Assembly (NCBI RefSeq): GCF_041468085.1
Contig: NZ_CP121017.1
Coordinates: 1,529,501-1,593,500, forward strand
Length of the DNA: 64,000 nt
Direction: 5' to 3'
DNA from: Tistrella mobilis
Lineage (GTDB): Bacteria > Pseudomonadota > Alphaproteobacteria > Tistrellales > Tistrellaceae
Position numbers and translations under genes: made by a program. Under the pieces are notes generated by a model. It was not told the DNA's origin. It worked only from the letters and a program-made list of their open reading frames with translations, and did not search any database. Of the stretch, positions 1 through 9,343 are shown in pieces; the stretch's first letter is position 1, and each line of letters opens with the position of its first letter.

Positions 1-497
1 TGCAGGATGTCGACCTGATTGCCGCGCGAACTGGTCCGGGTGGCGAAGACCCGCTCCTGGCCATGGACCAGCTGATCGACCTCCTCGCCTTTGCCCAGCC
101 GTGCGGTGATGTCGGCTGGAAAGACGATGGCATCCAGTCCGTCGCGCTCGGCGACCAGCCGGGCTTCCAGGATCTTCAGCGCGTCGGTCTGCTTGGAGAG
201 GATCGAGGCCTGGGCGGCCAGTTCGGTATCGTCCAGGCGGACCAGCAACTGCCCCGCCTCCACCCGGTCGCCTTCGCGCACTGGCAGGTCGGCGACGATG
301 CCGCCGTCGCGGTGCTGCACGGCCTGGCGGTTGTTTTCCACCACCACGACACCGGGGGCAACCGCGGCGCTGTCGAGGGGGGCGAAACCGGCCCAGCCGC
401 CAAGCACGCCGAAGAACAGCACTGAGACGATCAGCCCGGTGCGAAGCGGCCTGCCGGCGCCGTCGTCGATGCGGGGAGCAGTCGTCGTCGCGGTCAT
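1..497 (-). CDS. Type I secretion periplasmic adaptor (HlyD/PrtE family), partial
   Basis: Membrane-fusion subunit that links an inner-membrane ABC exporter to a TolC-like outer-membrane channel. Only about 165 N-terminal residues lie in the window; the gene continues past the left edge. Visible are a short cytoplasmic start, one membrane helix (about residues 21-38, LIVSVLFFGVLGG), the conserved adaptor stretch VVVENNRQAVQHRDGG, and the beginning of the periplasmic coiled coil rich in Ala, Glu and Arg. The ATG overlaps the stop of the upstream ABC exporter gene as ATGA, so the two are translationally coupled and belong to one exporter. The cargo protein and the outer-membrane partner are not in the window. 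The family is clear; the substrate is unknown. Confidence 0.9.
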   Translation of the reverse strand, partial: MTATTTAPRIDDGAGRPLRTGLIVSVLFFGVLGGWAGFAPLDSAAVAPGVVVVENNRQAVQHRDGGIVADLPVREGDRVEAGQLLVRLDDTELAAQASILSKQTDALKILEARLVAERDGLDAIVFPADITARLGKGEEVDQLVHGQERVFATRTSSRGNQVDIL

Positions 498-2368
498 GCC
501 GGACCTCCGCGCGGGGATGTATCGGGGCCGGAACCCGTCTGATGTCCCGGACCCGTCTGATGTCCCGGACCCGTCTGATGTCCCTGGGCCCCCTGATGCC
601 CCTGATGGGTGGGGGCGGGCGGGCGGCCACCCTGGGATGCATTCAACGCCTTCACAACCTCTGCGGTGGGGCCGTACATCTGCACCCGGCCGTCGCGCAT
701 CACCAGCAGCCGGTCGGCGAGACCCAGAATGCCGGTGCGATGGGCGACGATCAGCACGGTGCGGCCCTCGGCACGCAGGCGCTTCAGCGCAATGACCAGC
801 GCCTGCTCGCCCTCGCTGTCGAGGCTGGAATTGGGCTCGTCCAGTGCCACGATCGCCGGGTCGCCATAGAGCGCGCGGGCCAGGCCGATGCGCTGGCGCT
901 GACCGCCCGACAGGCCGAGCCCGCCATCGCCGACCCGGGTGTCATAGCCCTGGGGCAGGCCCAGGATCATCTCGTGTGCGCCGGCCCGTTCGGCCGCCTG
1001 GATCACCGCCGCATCATCGGCCTCGCCGAAACGGGCGATGTTGTCGCGGACGGTTCCTGCCAGCAGCACGACATCCTGTGGCAGATAGCCGATCGCCGGG
1101 CCCAGCGTTTCGCGCGGCCAGCGCGCCGCATCGGCCCCGTCGAGCCGTACGCTGCCCGACAGCGGAACCCACAACCCGATCATCAGGCGCAGAAGGGTGG
1201 ATTTGCCGGCGGCCGACGGCCCCAGGATCCCCACGGTCTCTCCCGGCCGGACATCCAGGTCGATGCCACCGATCGCGGGCCGTTCGGCGCCGGGCATGCG
1301 GAAGACGACCTTGTCGAGGGTGATCGCACCCTTCGGCCGCGGGAGCTGCGTTTCGCCCGGGCGTGGCGGCGGGGTGGCGGCAAGTGCCTTCGTGACCCGG
1401 CCCCAGGCATCGCGGGCAGAGGTCATCTGCCGCCACATGCCGACGATCTGCTCGATGGGCGCAAGTGCCCGGCCGATCAGGATCGAGCCCGCGAACATGG
1501 CGCCCGGCGTGATCATCCGCTCGATGGCGAGCCAGGCGCCGATCGCCAGCACCAGGATCTGCAGTGACAGGCGCACGCCCTTGGTGGCAGCGGACCAGAA
1601 GGCGCCGCGTTCGGCGGCGCGGGCATGGCCGGCCAGGGCCTCGACCCGCGCCTCGTTCCAACGCGACACCAGGGCCGGGGCAAGGCCCATGGCCTCGATC
1701 GGCTCCGCCTCGCGGATCAGCGCGTCACTGGCGGCATGGGCGCGCAGCTGCGCCTGACCGGCCGTGGTCGTGGCCTTGCGCATGCTGTATTCGCCGGCGA
1801 TCGCCAGCGCCATCAGCAGAAGCGCGCCGCCGAGCGCCAGCATGCCGAGCCAGGGGTGGATCACCCACATGATCGCGACATAGACCGGCATCCATGGCAG
1901 GTCGAACACCGCCCCCGGCCCCGGGCCGGCCAGGAAGACCCGCACCGTTTCCAGATCGCGCAGCGGCTGGGCCGCCGGCGGCTGGCCGGGCAGGGCCGAC
2001 TGGCGGATCAGCCTGGCAAGCAGGGGCCCCGCGAGAGCCCGGTCGACCCTGAGGCCGGCACGGCCCATCAGGATGCCGCGGACCCGGTCGAGCGATGCCA
2101 TGGTGGCGAGTGCGACGAGGGCGATGACGCTGACGAAAACCAGCGTCGCTTCGCTGCCGCTGGACAGCACGCGGTCATAGACCTGCAGCATATAGAGCGA
2201 TGGTGTGAGGTAGAGCAGATTAACCGCGGCGCTGAACACCGCAGTTCCGCCCAGATGCCGGCGGATCGAGGCGCGGGCATCCGCAATCAGGCGGTTGCCG
2301 TCGGCGGCATCGGTTCTGTCGGGCGTGCTTTTGCCGGGCCGGCGGCCGGCGAGCGGGGGCGCAGTCAT
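494..2368 (-). CDS. Type I secretion ABC exporter, permease/ATPase (PrtD/AprD type)
   Basis: Inner-membrane half-transporter that energises one-step export of a protein through adaptor and outer-membrane channel. An N-terminal membrane domain (LLYLTPSLYMLQVYDRVL, then further helices including LGMLALGGALLLMALAIAG) is followed by an ATPase domain with Walker A GPSAAGKST, signature LSGGQRQRI and Walker B IVALDEP. There is no N-terminal C39 peptidase domain, as expected for the PrtD/AprD group that exports RTX-type proteins with C-terminal signals. I take the ATG at 2368, preceded by GGAAG; an upstream TTG in the same frame (2494) would add 42 unconvincing residues. The C-terminus carries a GHQTGP-type repeat coded by three 18-bp units. 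The gene is coupled to the adaptor gene by ATGA. Confidence 0.93.
   Translation of the reverse strand: MTAPPLAGRRPGKSTPDRTDAADGNRLIADARASIRRHLGGTAVFSAAVNLLYLTPSLYMLQVYDRVLSSGSEATLVFVSVIALVALATMASLDRVRGILMGRAGLRVDRALAGPLLARLIRQSALPGQPPAAQPLRDLETVRVFLAGPGPGAVFDLPWMPVYVAIMWVIHPWLGMLALGGALLLMALAIAGEYSMRKATTTAGQAQLRAHAASDALIREAEPIEAMGLAPALVSRWNEARVEALAGHARAAERGAFWSAATKGVRLSLQILVLAIGAWLAIERMITPGAMFAGSILIGRALAPIEQIVGMWRQMTSARDAWGRVTKALAATPPPRPGETQLPRPKGAITLDKVVFRMPGAERPAIGGIDLDVRPGETVGILGPSAAGKSTLLRLMIGLWVPLSGSVRLDGADAARWPRETLGPAIGYLPQDVVLLAGTVRDNIARFGEADDAAVIQAAERAGAHEMILGLPQGYDTRVGDGGLGLSGGQRQRIGLARALYGDPAIVALDEPNSSLDSEGEQALVIALKRLRAEGRTVLIVAHRTGILGLADRLLVMRDGRVQMYGPTAEVVKALNASQGGRPPAPTHQGHQGAQGHQTGPGHQTGPGHQTGSGPDTSPRGGPA
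533..586. repeat. Three tandem 18-bp units within the exporter gene's 3' end
   Basis: The unit acccgtctgatgtcccgg occurs twice exactly (533-550, 551-568) and a third time with a change at its end (569-586). Read on the minus strand it encodes GHQTGP-like repeats in the last ~40 residues of the ABC exporter, after the ATPase fold. It looks like a slippage-prone, low-constraint tail. Confidence 0.85.
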
Positions 2369-2515
2369 CGGGGGGGCGGCTTCCGTGGGGTGCGGCCGTG
2401 GATCATGGCAGGAGGATCTGACAACGAATCGAGCTGGGTCGACAGAGACCGGATACGGAACCTGTGAGCGAGCCCCGGTGGTCTCTCTTATCAATATCGA
2501 TGAAACTGCCGGCTG

Positions 2516-3604
2516 TCATCCGGCTTCGGGCGGCACGTTACCGGTGCGCTGACGCCAGCGAAAGAAGACCGGTGCGAACATGATGACGTAAACCACCCGC
2601 ATCACATGGAAAACCGCCACCACGGCGGCATCCAGCCCCAGCGACAGGGCGATCAGCCCCATCTCGGTGAAGCCGCCCGGCACCAGGCTGAGCAGCATCG
2701 CCAGGCGTGGTGCACCGGTGAGAGACGTGAAGACCGGGGCGAGAAGAACGGCCGTCCCCAGCATGATGGCGGCAGAAACGAGCGCCAGGATCACGACCCG
2801 CGCCAGATGATGCAGCGACAGCCCGGCGAAGCGGGCCCCCATCATCGAGCCCGCGACCAGCTGGGCGAGCGCGATGCCCCAGACCGGGATCTGCACCGTG
2901 ACGGCGCCCGAGAGATGCAGCCCGCCCGACACCAGCAGCCCGCCCACGAAGCTGGCCCCCGGCAGCCGGATCCGTTCGGCCAGGCGCCAGCCGGCAAGGC
3001 CGCCCGTGATCAGCACCAGATATTCCAGAATCCGGCCGGCATCGACGCCGCCGGCCCATGCAGAGACGATCCCGGTATGTGCAGCCATGGCTGGCCGGAT
3101 GGTGGCTGCCACGCCATGGCCTTCGACATAGGCGAGATAGAGCGGCACGGTGAAGACCACCGCATAGATCCTGACGGCATGGGTGAGGGCGACGGTGGCG
3201 ATGTCGGCCCGGTATTCCTCGGCGACCCGCGTCATCTCGTTGATGCCGCCGGGCATGGCGGCAAAGAAGGCGGTGGCCCGGTCGACCCGGCCGAAGGCGA
3301 TCATCAACCCGTAGCCCAGGGCGAAGAGCAGCAGGATATAAAGGGTGAGGGCGGCCAGCCCCAGAGGCCAGCCTGCGGCATGGGCGAAGGTGTCGGGCCG
3401 GAAGCTGCCGCCCAGCACGATGCCGAGCGCCACCACCGTCCAGATCCTGAGCCGGCGGTTGATGCCGAGCGGCGCCCCCAGAATCCCGGCCACGGCGGTC
3501 AGGCTCATCGCCCCCAGCATCCAGGCCAGAGGCAGATGGAACCAGGCGAACAGGGCGCCGCCGAGCGCGCCGGTCACAAGAGTGAGGGCGATCCTGAAGG
3601 GCAT
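2516..3604 (-). CDS. AbrB-family membrane protein (PF05145 type)
   Basis: Polytopic inner-membrane protein of the family misleadingly called AbrB or ammonia monooxygenase-like; it is not the transition-state regulator. The protein is about 362 residues, almost entirely hydrophobic helices, with the family's internal duplication: HLPLAWMLGAM near the N-terminus echoes LPGASFVGGLLVSGGLH in the second half, and AAMPGGINEM echoes SLVPGGFTEMGLIAL. Some members are proposed transporters or permeases; the substrate is unknown. GTG at 3607 directly precedes ATG at 3604, and I use the ATG. The gene stands alone, divergent from the deacetylase gene. Confidence 0.85.
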   Translation of the reverse strand: MPFRIALTLVTGALGGALFAWFHLPLAWMLGAMSLTAVAGILGAPLGINRRLRIWTVVALGIVLGGSFRPDTFAHAAGWPLGLAALTLYILLLFALGYGLMIAFGRVDRATAFFAAMPGGINEMTRVAEEYRADIATVALTHAVRIYAVVFTVPLYLAYVEGHGVAATIRPAMAAHTGIVSAWAGGVDAGRILEYLVLITGGLAGWRLAERIRLPGASFVGGLLVSGGLHLSGAVTVQIPVWGIALAQLVAGSMMGARFAGLSLHHLARVVILALVSAAIMLGTAVLLAPVFTSLTGAPRLAMLLSLVPGGFTEMGLIALSLGLDAAVVAVFHVMRVVYVIMFAPVFFRWRQRTGNVPPEAG

Positions 3605-3922
3605 CACGTCCGGAGGTATCCTGCTCGCCTTTGGGTTGTGGTTCGACCACTATCGCGCCCGATGGTATACCAGTTCGGCCGCGGCTTTCCCATCCCGTCC
3701 CCGTCCTGCCCCGGTGCATGTATCGGCACTTGCCTCCGGCGCGGCTGCGCGGGAGAGTAGGGCGACTGTCGAAGTGTGATGCCGATCCGGCGACGCCGCC
3801 CTGCCGAAAACGCCCAGGTGCTGCCAACGCCGGACAGTTCGTTCCGCCTCAGGCCGTGTCCGGCCAACCTCTTCTCGGGTTGGAGGCCGCCCTGCGGGAC
3901 ATGCGAGGAAACGCTGAACCTG
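3605..3922. other. Intergenic region between divergent AbrB-like and deacetylase genes
   Basis: About 320 bases that should hold both promoters. A GGTATACC palindrome (about 3663-3670) is visible and TATACC in it could act as a -10 element, but no -35/-10 pair at convincing spacing to either gene was found. The in-frame extension upstream of the deacetylase ATG is not homologous in character to the protein and is probably noncoding. Confidence 0.4.
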
Positions 3923-4861
3923 ATGTCGGTGCTGTTGCTGACCCACCCGGCCTGTCTCAACCACGAGACCGGATCCTGGCACCCGGAATCGCCCGATCGC
4001 CTGCGGGCGGTGCTGAAGGCGCTGGACGCCCCCGAATTCGCGGCCCTGGTGCGCGAAGAGGCGCCGCTCGCCTCGGACGAGACGCTGGCCCTTGCCCATG
4101 ATGCCGCCTATGTGAAGAGCGTGCTGGCCGCGATTCCCCAAACCGGTGCGCAGGCGCTGCATCTGGACCCGGATACCGTGGTCTCGCCCGGGTCGGGAGA
4201 GGCGGCGCGCCGTGCGGCGGGCGCCGTGGTGGCGGCGGTGGATGCCGTGATGGCCGGGCGCTTCGACCGCGCCTTCTGCGCCATCCGCCCCCCCGGACAT
4301 CATGCCGAGCCGGCGCGGCCGATGGGCTTCTGCCTGTTCAACAACGTTGCCGTGGGTGCCATGCATGCGCGTGCCGTGCACAAGGTGAACCGGATCGCGG
4401 TGGTGGATTTCGACGTCCATCACGGCAACGGCACCCAGGCGATGTTCGAAAACGACCCCGACCTGTTCTATGGCTCGATCCATCAGGCGCCGTTCTATCC
4501 GGGCACCGGGCGGATCTCGGAGCGGGGCGTTGCCGGCAACATCATGAACATTCCCTTCGGTGCCGGATCGGGGGGGATCATGGTCCGCCGGGCCTTCATC
4601 GAGCGGCTGATCCCGGCGCTGGACGAATTCATGCCCGACCTGCTGCTGGTCTCCGCCGGCTTCGACGCCCATCACCGCGACCCGGTTGGCGGCATGGACC
4701 TTGGCACGGAAGATTTCGCCTGGATGACGAAGGAGCTGATCGAGGTTGCCCGGCGCCATTCCGGCGGCCGCATCATCTCCACGCTTGAAGGCGGCTATGA
4801 CCTGAGAGCGCTGGCCGATGCCGCCGCATCCCACGTCCATGTGCTGATGACGACCCCCTGA
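3923..4861 (+). CDS. Histone deacetylase-family deacetylase (AcuC/acetylpolyamine amidohydrolase-like)
   Basis: Zinc-dependent deacetylase of the arginase/deacetylase fold; bacterial members act on acetylpolyamines, acetoin metabolism enzymes or unknown acetyl-lysine substrates. All key motifs are present: NHETGSWHPESPDRL at the N-terminus, catalytic His pair in RPPGHHAEPARPMGFC (about residues 121-136), zinc ligands in VDFDVHHGNGT (about 161-171) and AGFDAHHRDPVGGM (about 244-257), and the C-terminal LEGGYDL. Length (312 residues) is typical of class II-like bacterial HDACs. ATG at 3923 has GAGGAA about 12 bases upstream; 49 extra codons upstream look noncoding. xseB follows after 135 bases. 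Confidence 0.92.
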   Translation: MSVLLLTHPACLNHETGSWHPESPDRLRAVLKALDAPEFAALVREEAPLASDETLALAHDAAYVKSVLAAIPQTGAQALHLDPDTVVSPGSGEAARRAAGAVVAAVDAVMAGRFDRAFCAIRPPGHHAEPARPMGFCLFNNVAVGAMHARAVHKVNRIAVVDFDVHHGNGTQAMFENDPDLFYGSIHQAPFYPGTGRISERGVAGNIMNIPFGAGSGGIMVRRAFIERLIPALDEFMPDLLLVSAGFDAHHRDPVGGMDLGTEDFAWMTKELIEVARRHSGGRIISTLEGGYDLRALADAAASHVHVLMTTP

Positions 4862-4996
4862 TCCCGACCTCCTGATCCTGCGGTCTGATTCTGGCCGGCC
4901 TTGCCCGTGGGCGCGGGGCCGGCTTACACTCCGCGCTCATCCGATCTGCCCCACCCCCAGACCGCCCCCCAGACAGACCGAGGAGGTTCCGAGGCC

Positions 4997-5254
4997 ATGG
5001 CCGCCGCCGACACCCTGCCGCCGGAGATCGCGGAGCTGAGCTTCGAGGATGCCCTGAAGCAGCTTGAACAGATCGTGCGCAAGCTGGAAAGCGGCGAGGC
5101 GCGGCTGGAAGAGGCGATCGAGGATTACGAGCGCGGTGCCCTGCTGCGCCGGCATTGCGAGCGCAAGCTGGCCGAAGCCAAGGCCAAGGTGGAGCGCATC
5201 GTGCTGGGCGGCGATGGCCGCCCCGCCGGGCTTGAGCCGGTGGATCCCGAATGA
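4997..5254 (+). CDS. xseB: Exodeoxyribonuclease VII small subunit
   Basis: Small subunit of exonuclease VII, which degrades single-stranded DNA to oligonucleotides; several copies bind the large subunit XseA (not in the window). The 85-residue protein is a helical hairpin with the family core FEDALKQLEQIVRKLESGE and LEEAIEDYERG. The ATG at 4997 has a near-perfect Shine-Dalgarno AGGAGG (4981-4986); an upstream in-frame ATG at 4901 lacks support. It overlaps ispA by ATGA, an xseB-ispA-dxs order common in proteobacteria. Confidence 0.95.
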   Translation: MAAADTLPPEIAELSFEDALKQLEQIVRKLESGEARLEEAIEDYERGALLRRHCERKLAEAKAKVERIVLGGDGRPAGLEPVDPE

Positions 5255-6237
5255 GCACCGGCCCCCGGGATCCCGTTGCCGAAGACCCGTTCGCGAGCGA
5301 CGAGACCGTGATGCCGCTGCCCGTCTTCGACGCGGCGGCGCGTGCGGCGCTGAACGCCCGGCTGACCGAGGTGGCGGCGGGCGTCGATGCGGCGATGGAC
5401 CGGCTGCTGCCGCCTGAAGGCGGCGGCGCCTCCCCCCGGCTGACCGAGGCGCTGCGCTATGCGGTCTTTGCCGGCGGCAAGCGGCTGCGGCCCTTCCTGA
5501 TCGCGGCATCGGGGGCGCTGTTCGACGTGCCGGCAGACCGGCTCTATCGCGCCGGGGCGGCGGTCGAATTTCTGCACACCTATTCGCTGGTCCATGACGA
5601 TCTGCCGGCGATGGACGACGACGATCTGCGTCGCGGCCGTCCGACCACCCATCGCCGCTTCGACGAGGCGACCGCGATCCTGGTGGGCGACGCGCTGCTG
5701 ACGCTCGCCTTCCAGGTGCTGGGCGAGCCCGACACCCATCCCGACGGCACGGTCCGCGCCGATCTGGTGGTGGCGCTGGCCGAGGCCGGCGGTGCCGGCG
5801 GCATGGTCGGCGGGCAGATGCTGGACATCGAGGCCGAGACCGGCAGCGAGGCGCAGGATCTGGGCGCCATCGGCCGCATGCAGCGGCTGAAGACCGGCGC
5901 GCTGATCGAATTCTGCTGCCGGGCCGGCGCAATACTGGGCGGCGCCGGCATGGAGGCGCGCACCAGCCTGCGCGATTATGCCCGTGCGGTGGGCCTGGCC
6001 TATCAGATCGCCGACGACCTGATCGATGTGACGGGCGATCCAGCGGCGGCGGGCAAGGCGGTGGGCAAGGATGCGGCCCGCGGCAAGGCCACCTTCGTCG
6101 GGCTCATGGGGGTGGACGGCGCGCGTGCCGAGGCCGCCCGGCTGATGGACATGGCGCTGGCGGCGCTTCAGGGCTTCGACGGACGGGCCGACGACCTGCG
6201 CCGGCTGGCGGTTCATGTCGTGACGCGTGACCGCTGA
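5251..6237 (+). CDS. ispA: Polyprenyl (farnesyl) diphosphate synthase
   Basis: Condenses isopentenyl diphosphate with allylic diphosphates to make farnesyl (or geranylgeranyl) diphosphate for quinones, undecaprenyl carrier and hopanoids. Both aspartate-rich Mg-binding motifs are present: DDLPAMDDDDLRRG (from about residue 116) and DDLIDVTGD (from about residue 255); GGKRLRP binds the diphosphate. An N-terminal extension of about 20 residues precedes the fold. Overlapping ATGA with xseB shows translational coupling. dxs, the first enzyme of the same pathway, follows after a 290-base leader. Confidence 0.94.
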   Translation: MSTGPRDPVAEDPFASDETVMPLPVFDAAARAALNARLTEVAAGVDAAMDRLLPPEGGGASPRLTEALRYAVFAGGKRLRPFLIAASGALFDVPADRLYRAGAAVEFLHTYSLVHDDLPAMDDDDLRRGRPTTHRRFDEATAILVGDALLTLAFQVLGEPDTHPDGTVRADLVVALAEAGGAGGMVGGQMLDIEAETGSEAQDLGAIGRMQRLKTGALIEFCCRAGAILGGAGMEARTSLRDYARAVGLAYQIADDLIDVTGDPAAAGKAVGKDAARGKATFVGLMGVDGARAEAARLMDMALAALQGFDGRADDLRRLAVHVVTRDR

Positions 6238-6352
6238 GTGCAACCTTTTTGCAACGATGATGGTTGATCGGCGCATGGCTGCGGGCTGTGCAAGCCTTGT
6301 GGCGGCCGTTATATTGGCCGGATTTCCGTCGATCCCCTGATCGGCGGGTTTC

Positions 6353-6386
6353 ATTGCCGGTGACGGGCTGCCATATCACCGGTAAT
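6353..6386. promoter_or_regulatory. Inverted repeat in the dxs leader
   Basis: ATTGCCGGTGA (6353-6363) and TCACCGGTAAT (6376-6386) form an 11-bp inverted repeat with one mismatch and a 12-base spacer. It lies in the 290-base gap between ispA and dxs, about 140 bases before the dxs start. It could be a dimeric regulator site or an RNA hairpin; there is no T run after it, so a terminator is unlikely. Function is not known. Confidence 0.4.
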
Positions 6387-6527
6387 GCCTGATCCCCGCG
6401 GCGATATCCGTCGTTGCGGGTTGCAAGGGCAGGCCGAGAGCCCTAAGAAACGGGGCTCCCGATGCGGCGGGGTCGTCTTCTGCCGCATCGGTCAACAAAA
6501 CATCGCGTGCGCGAGGAGAGGTCGCCA

Positions 6528-8465
6528 GTGTCCGATCGCCCGTCCACCCCGCTGCTCGACACCGTTCGGGTGCCGGCCGATATCCGCGGCTTCAACCGCG
6601 ACCAGCTCCGCCAGCTGGCCGATGAGCTGCGGGCTGAAACCGTCTCGGCGGTCTCGGTCACCGGCGGCCATCTGGGCGCAGGGCTCGGCGTGGTTGAGCT
6701 GAGTGTCGCGATCCATCATGTCTTCGACACGCCGCGCGACCGGCTGATCTGGGATGTCGGCCATCAGTGCTACCCGCATAAGATCCTGACCGGCCGGCGC
6801 GATCGCATCCGCACGCTGCGCCAGAAGGACGGGCTGTCGGGCTTCACCAGGCGCGACGAAAGCGAATACGACCCCTTCGGTGCCGCGCACAGCTCTACCT
6901 CGATCTCCGCCGGCCTTGGCATGGCGGTCGCGAGCCGGCTGAAGGGCGAAGCGGAGCGGCGGGTGATCGCCGTGATCGGCGACGGCGCAATGAGCGCCGG
7001 CATGGCGTACGAGGCCATGAACAATGCCGGCGCTATGCCCGACCGGCTGATCGTGATCCTGAACGACAACGACATGTCGATCGCGCCGCCGACGGGGGCG
7101 ATGAGCGCCTATCTCTCGCGGCTGATCTCGTCGCGCTCCTACCGTTCGCTTCGCGACATCGCCAAGCAGATGGCCCGGGTCTTCCCCAAGCCGCTGGAGC
7201 AGGCGGCGCGGCGGGCCGAGGAATTCGCCCGCGGCCTGGTCACCGGCGGCACGCTGTTCGAGGAACTGGGCTTCTATTATGTCGGCCCGATCGACGGCCA
7301 CAATCTGGATCACCTGCTGCCGGTGCTGCTGAACGTGCGCGACGCCGACCAGGATGGGCCGGTGCTGATCCACATCGTCACCCAGAAGGGCAAGGGCTAT
7401 CCGCCGGCCGAAAAGGCGGCGGACAAGTATCACGGCGTGGCGAAGTTCGACGTGGTGACCGGCGCCCAGGTCAAGCCGGCGGCGGGCGCCCCCAGCTATA
7501 CCAATGTCTTCGCCGATGCACTGATCGCAGAGGCCGAGCATGATCCGCGGGTGCTGGCGGTGACCGCCGCCATGCCGACCGGCACGGGGCTCGACCGCTT
7601 CGGCCGGCGCTTCCCCGACCGGGTGTTCGATGTCGGTATCGCCGAGCAGCATGCCGTGACCTTCGCGGCCGGCCTTGCCGCCGAGGGCATGAAGCCCTTC
7701 GCCACCATCTATTCGACCTTCCTGCAGCGCGCCTACGACCAGGTGGTGCACGACGTCGCCATCCAGCGCCTGCCGGTGCGCTTCGCCATCGACCGCGCCG
7801 GCCTGGTCGGTGCCGACGGCGCCACGCATATGGGCTCGTTCGACCTGACCTATCTGTGCTGTCTGCCCGATTTCGTGGTGATGGCGCCGGCCGACGAGGC
7901 CGAGTTGATGCATATGGTGGCGACCGCCGCCCTGATCGACGACCGGCCGAGCGCCGTGCGCTACCCGCGCGGTGAGGGGCTGGGTGTGCCCCTGCCGGCG
8001 CGCGGCACCCCGCTTGAGATCGGCCGCGGCCGTATCCTGCGCGAGGGCACCAAGGTCGCCATCCTGGCGCTGGGCAGCCGGGTCGCCGACGCGCTGAAGG
8101 CGGGGGAGGAACTCACCGCCCGCGGCTATTCGACCACTGTCGCCGATGCCCGCTTCGCCAAGCCGGTCGACGCCGATCTGGTCCGCCGCCTGGCATCCGA
8201 ACACGAGGTGCTGATCACCATCGAGGAGAACGCCATCGGCGGCTTCGCGAGCCAGGTGACCCAGCTGCTGTGTGACGGCGCACTGATCGAGCGCGGGCTG
8301 AAGCTGCGCCCGATGATGCTGCCGGATCTGTTCATCGACCATGCCAGCCCGCGCGATCAGGTGGAGATGGCGGGCCTCGGCGTGCAGGCGATCGTGGCCA
8401 AGGCGCTGGAAGCGCTGGGCCATAACGACGTCGATGTGGTGCTGACCACCAACAGCCGCGCCTGA
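6528..8465 (+). CDS. dxs: 1-deoxy-D-xylulose-5-phosphate synthase
   Basis: Thiamine-diphosphate enzyme joining pyruvate and glyceraldehyde-3-phosphate, the entry step of the MEP isoprenoid pathway. 645 residues, standard length. Visible: substrate/ThDP region [21 protein letters not shown], ThDP motif [18 protein letters not shown] (from about residue 151), [15 protein letters not shown] in the pyrimidine-binding domain, and a transketolase C-terminal domain. I choose GTG at 6528 because GAGGAGAGG lies 7 bases upstream and the protein then begins in the typical style ([13 protein letters not shown]); an ATG at 6462 would add 22 unlikely residues. tlyA follows after 16 bases. Confidence 0.94.
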   Translation: MSDRPSTPLLDTVRVPADIRGFNRDQLRQLADELRAETVSAVSVTGGHLGAGLGVVELSVAIHHVFDTPRDRLIWDVGHQCYPHKILTGRRDRIRTLRQKDGLSGFTRRDESEYDPFGAAHSSTSISAGLGMAVASRLKGEAERRVIAVIGDGAMSAGMAYEAMNNAGAMPDRLIVILNDNDMSIAPPTGAMSAYLSRLISSRSYRSLRDIAKQMARVFPKPLEQAARRAEEFARGLVTGGTLFEELGFYYVGPIDGHNLDHLLPVLLNVRDADQDGPVLIHIVTQKGKGYPPAEKAADKYHGVAKFDVVTGAQVKPAAGAPSYTNVFADALIAEAEHDPRVLAVTAAMPTGTGLDRFGRRFPDRVFDVGIAEQHAVTFAAGLAAEGMKPFATIYSTFLQRAYDQVVHDVAIQRLPVRFAIDRAGLVGADGATHMGSFDLTYLCCLPDFVVMAPADEAELMHMVATAALIDDRPSAVRYPRGEGLGVPLPARGTPLEIGRGRILREGTKVAILALGSRVADALKAGEELTARGYSTTVADARFAKPVDADLVRRLASEHEVLITIEENAIGGFASQVTQLLCDGALIERGLKLRPMMLPDLFIDHASPRDQVEMAGLGVQAIVAKALEALGHNDVDVVLTTNSRA

Positions 8466-8481
8466 TCCGGACCGCTGCCCC

Positions 8482-9291
8482 ATGGCCACCGCAACCACCC
8501 GCCTGGACCAGGCCCTTGTCGACCGCGGGCTTGTGGAGACGCGCAGCCGTGCCCAGGCACTGATCATGGCAGGCCACGTCTTCGTCGACGACCGCAAGGA
8601 AACCAAGCCCGGCACGAAGGTGAAGCCGGAGGCGGCTTTGCTGGTCAAGGGGGCCGATCATCCCTGGGTCTCCCGCGGGGGGCTGAAGCTGCAGGGGGCC
8701 ATCGACCAGTTCGGCCTGGACCCGACTGGGGCGGTTGCGATCGATGTCGGTGCCTCGACCGGCGGCTTCACCGATGTGCTGCTGACCCGCGGCGCCGCCC
8801 GGGTCTATGCGGTCGATGTGGGGCATGGCCAACTGGCCTGGAAGCTGCGGCAGGACGAGCGGGTGGTGGTGCTTGAGAAACTGAACGCCCGCTATCTGAC
8901 CGCAGAGCATGTGCCCGAGCCGGTCGACTGGGTGGTCTGCGATGCCAGTTTCATCGGCCTGCGCACGGTTCTGCCCGCCGCCCTGTCGCGGCTGAAGCCG
9001 GGCGGGCTGGCGGTCGCGCTGATCAAGCCGCAATTCGAGGTCGGCAAGGGCCGGGTCGGCAAGGGCGGCATCGTGCGCGAGCCCGAACTGCATGCCGAAG
9101 TGGTGGAGACGATTTCCGGCTGGTTCGCGGGCCTTCCCGGCGTCGAGGTGGCCGGGGTGACGCCAAGCCCGATCAAGGGCCCTGACGGCAATGTCGAATT
9201 CCTGATCGTGGCACGCTTCACCACCGGCGGCGCGGGGCTTTTCATGCCGCGCGATCCGGGCGAAGCTGACGGGGATGCCGCCGGGGACTGA
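8482..9291 (+). CDS. tlyA: TlyA-family rRNA 2'-O-methyltransferase
   Basis: Methylates ribose 2'-OH of cytidines in 16S/23S rRNA in characterised members (older name: hemolysin A). An S4 RNA-binding domain occupies about residues 1-62 (LDQALVDRGLVETRSRAQAL), followed by an FtsJ-type SAM methyltransferase domain with AIDVGASTGGFTDVLL as SAM motif I and DWVVCDASFI as the later acidic motif. 269 residues is the family length. It sits 16 bases after dxs and is probably co-transcribed; dxs-tlyA pairing is frequent. Confidence 0.92.
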   Translation: MATATTRLDQALVDRGLVETRSRAQALIMAGHVFVDDRKETKPGTKVKPEAALLVKGADHPWVSRGGLKLQGAIDQFGLDPTGAVAIDVGASTGGFTDVLLTRGAARVYAVDVGHGQLAWKLRQDERVVVLEKLNARYLTAEHVPEPVDWVVCDASFIGLRTVLPAALSRLKPGGLAVALIKPQFEVGKGRVGKGGIVREPELHAEVVETISGWFAGLPGVEVAGVTPSPIKGPDGNVEFLIVARFTTGGAGLFMPRDPGEADGDAAGD

Positions 9292-9343
9292 CCGGCGGCC
9301 CGTGCATCCCGAGAGGTCCCGCCCCTCACGAGAGGTCAAGCCC

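Noticed and set aside
533-586. Short CRISPR-like array
   Set aside because: The units are contiguous without spacers and lie inside a coding region.
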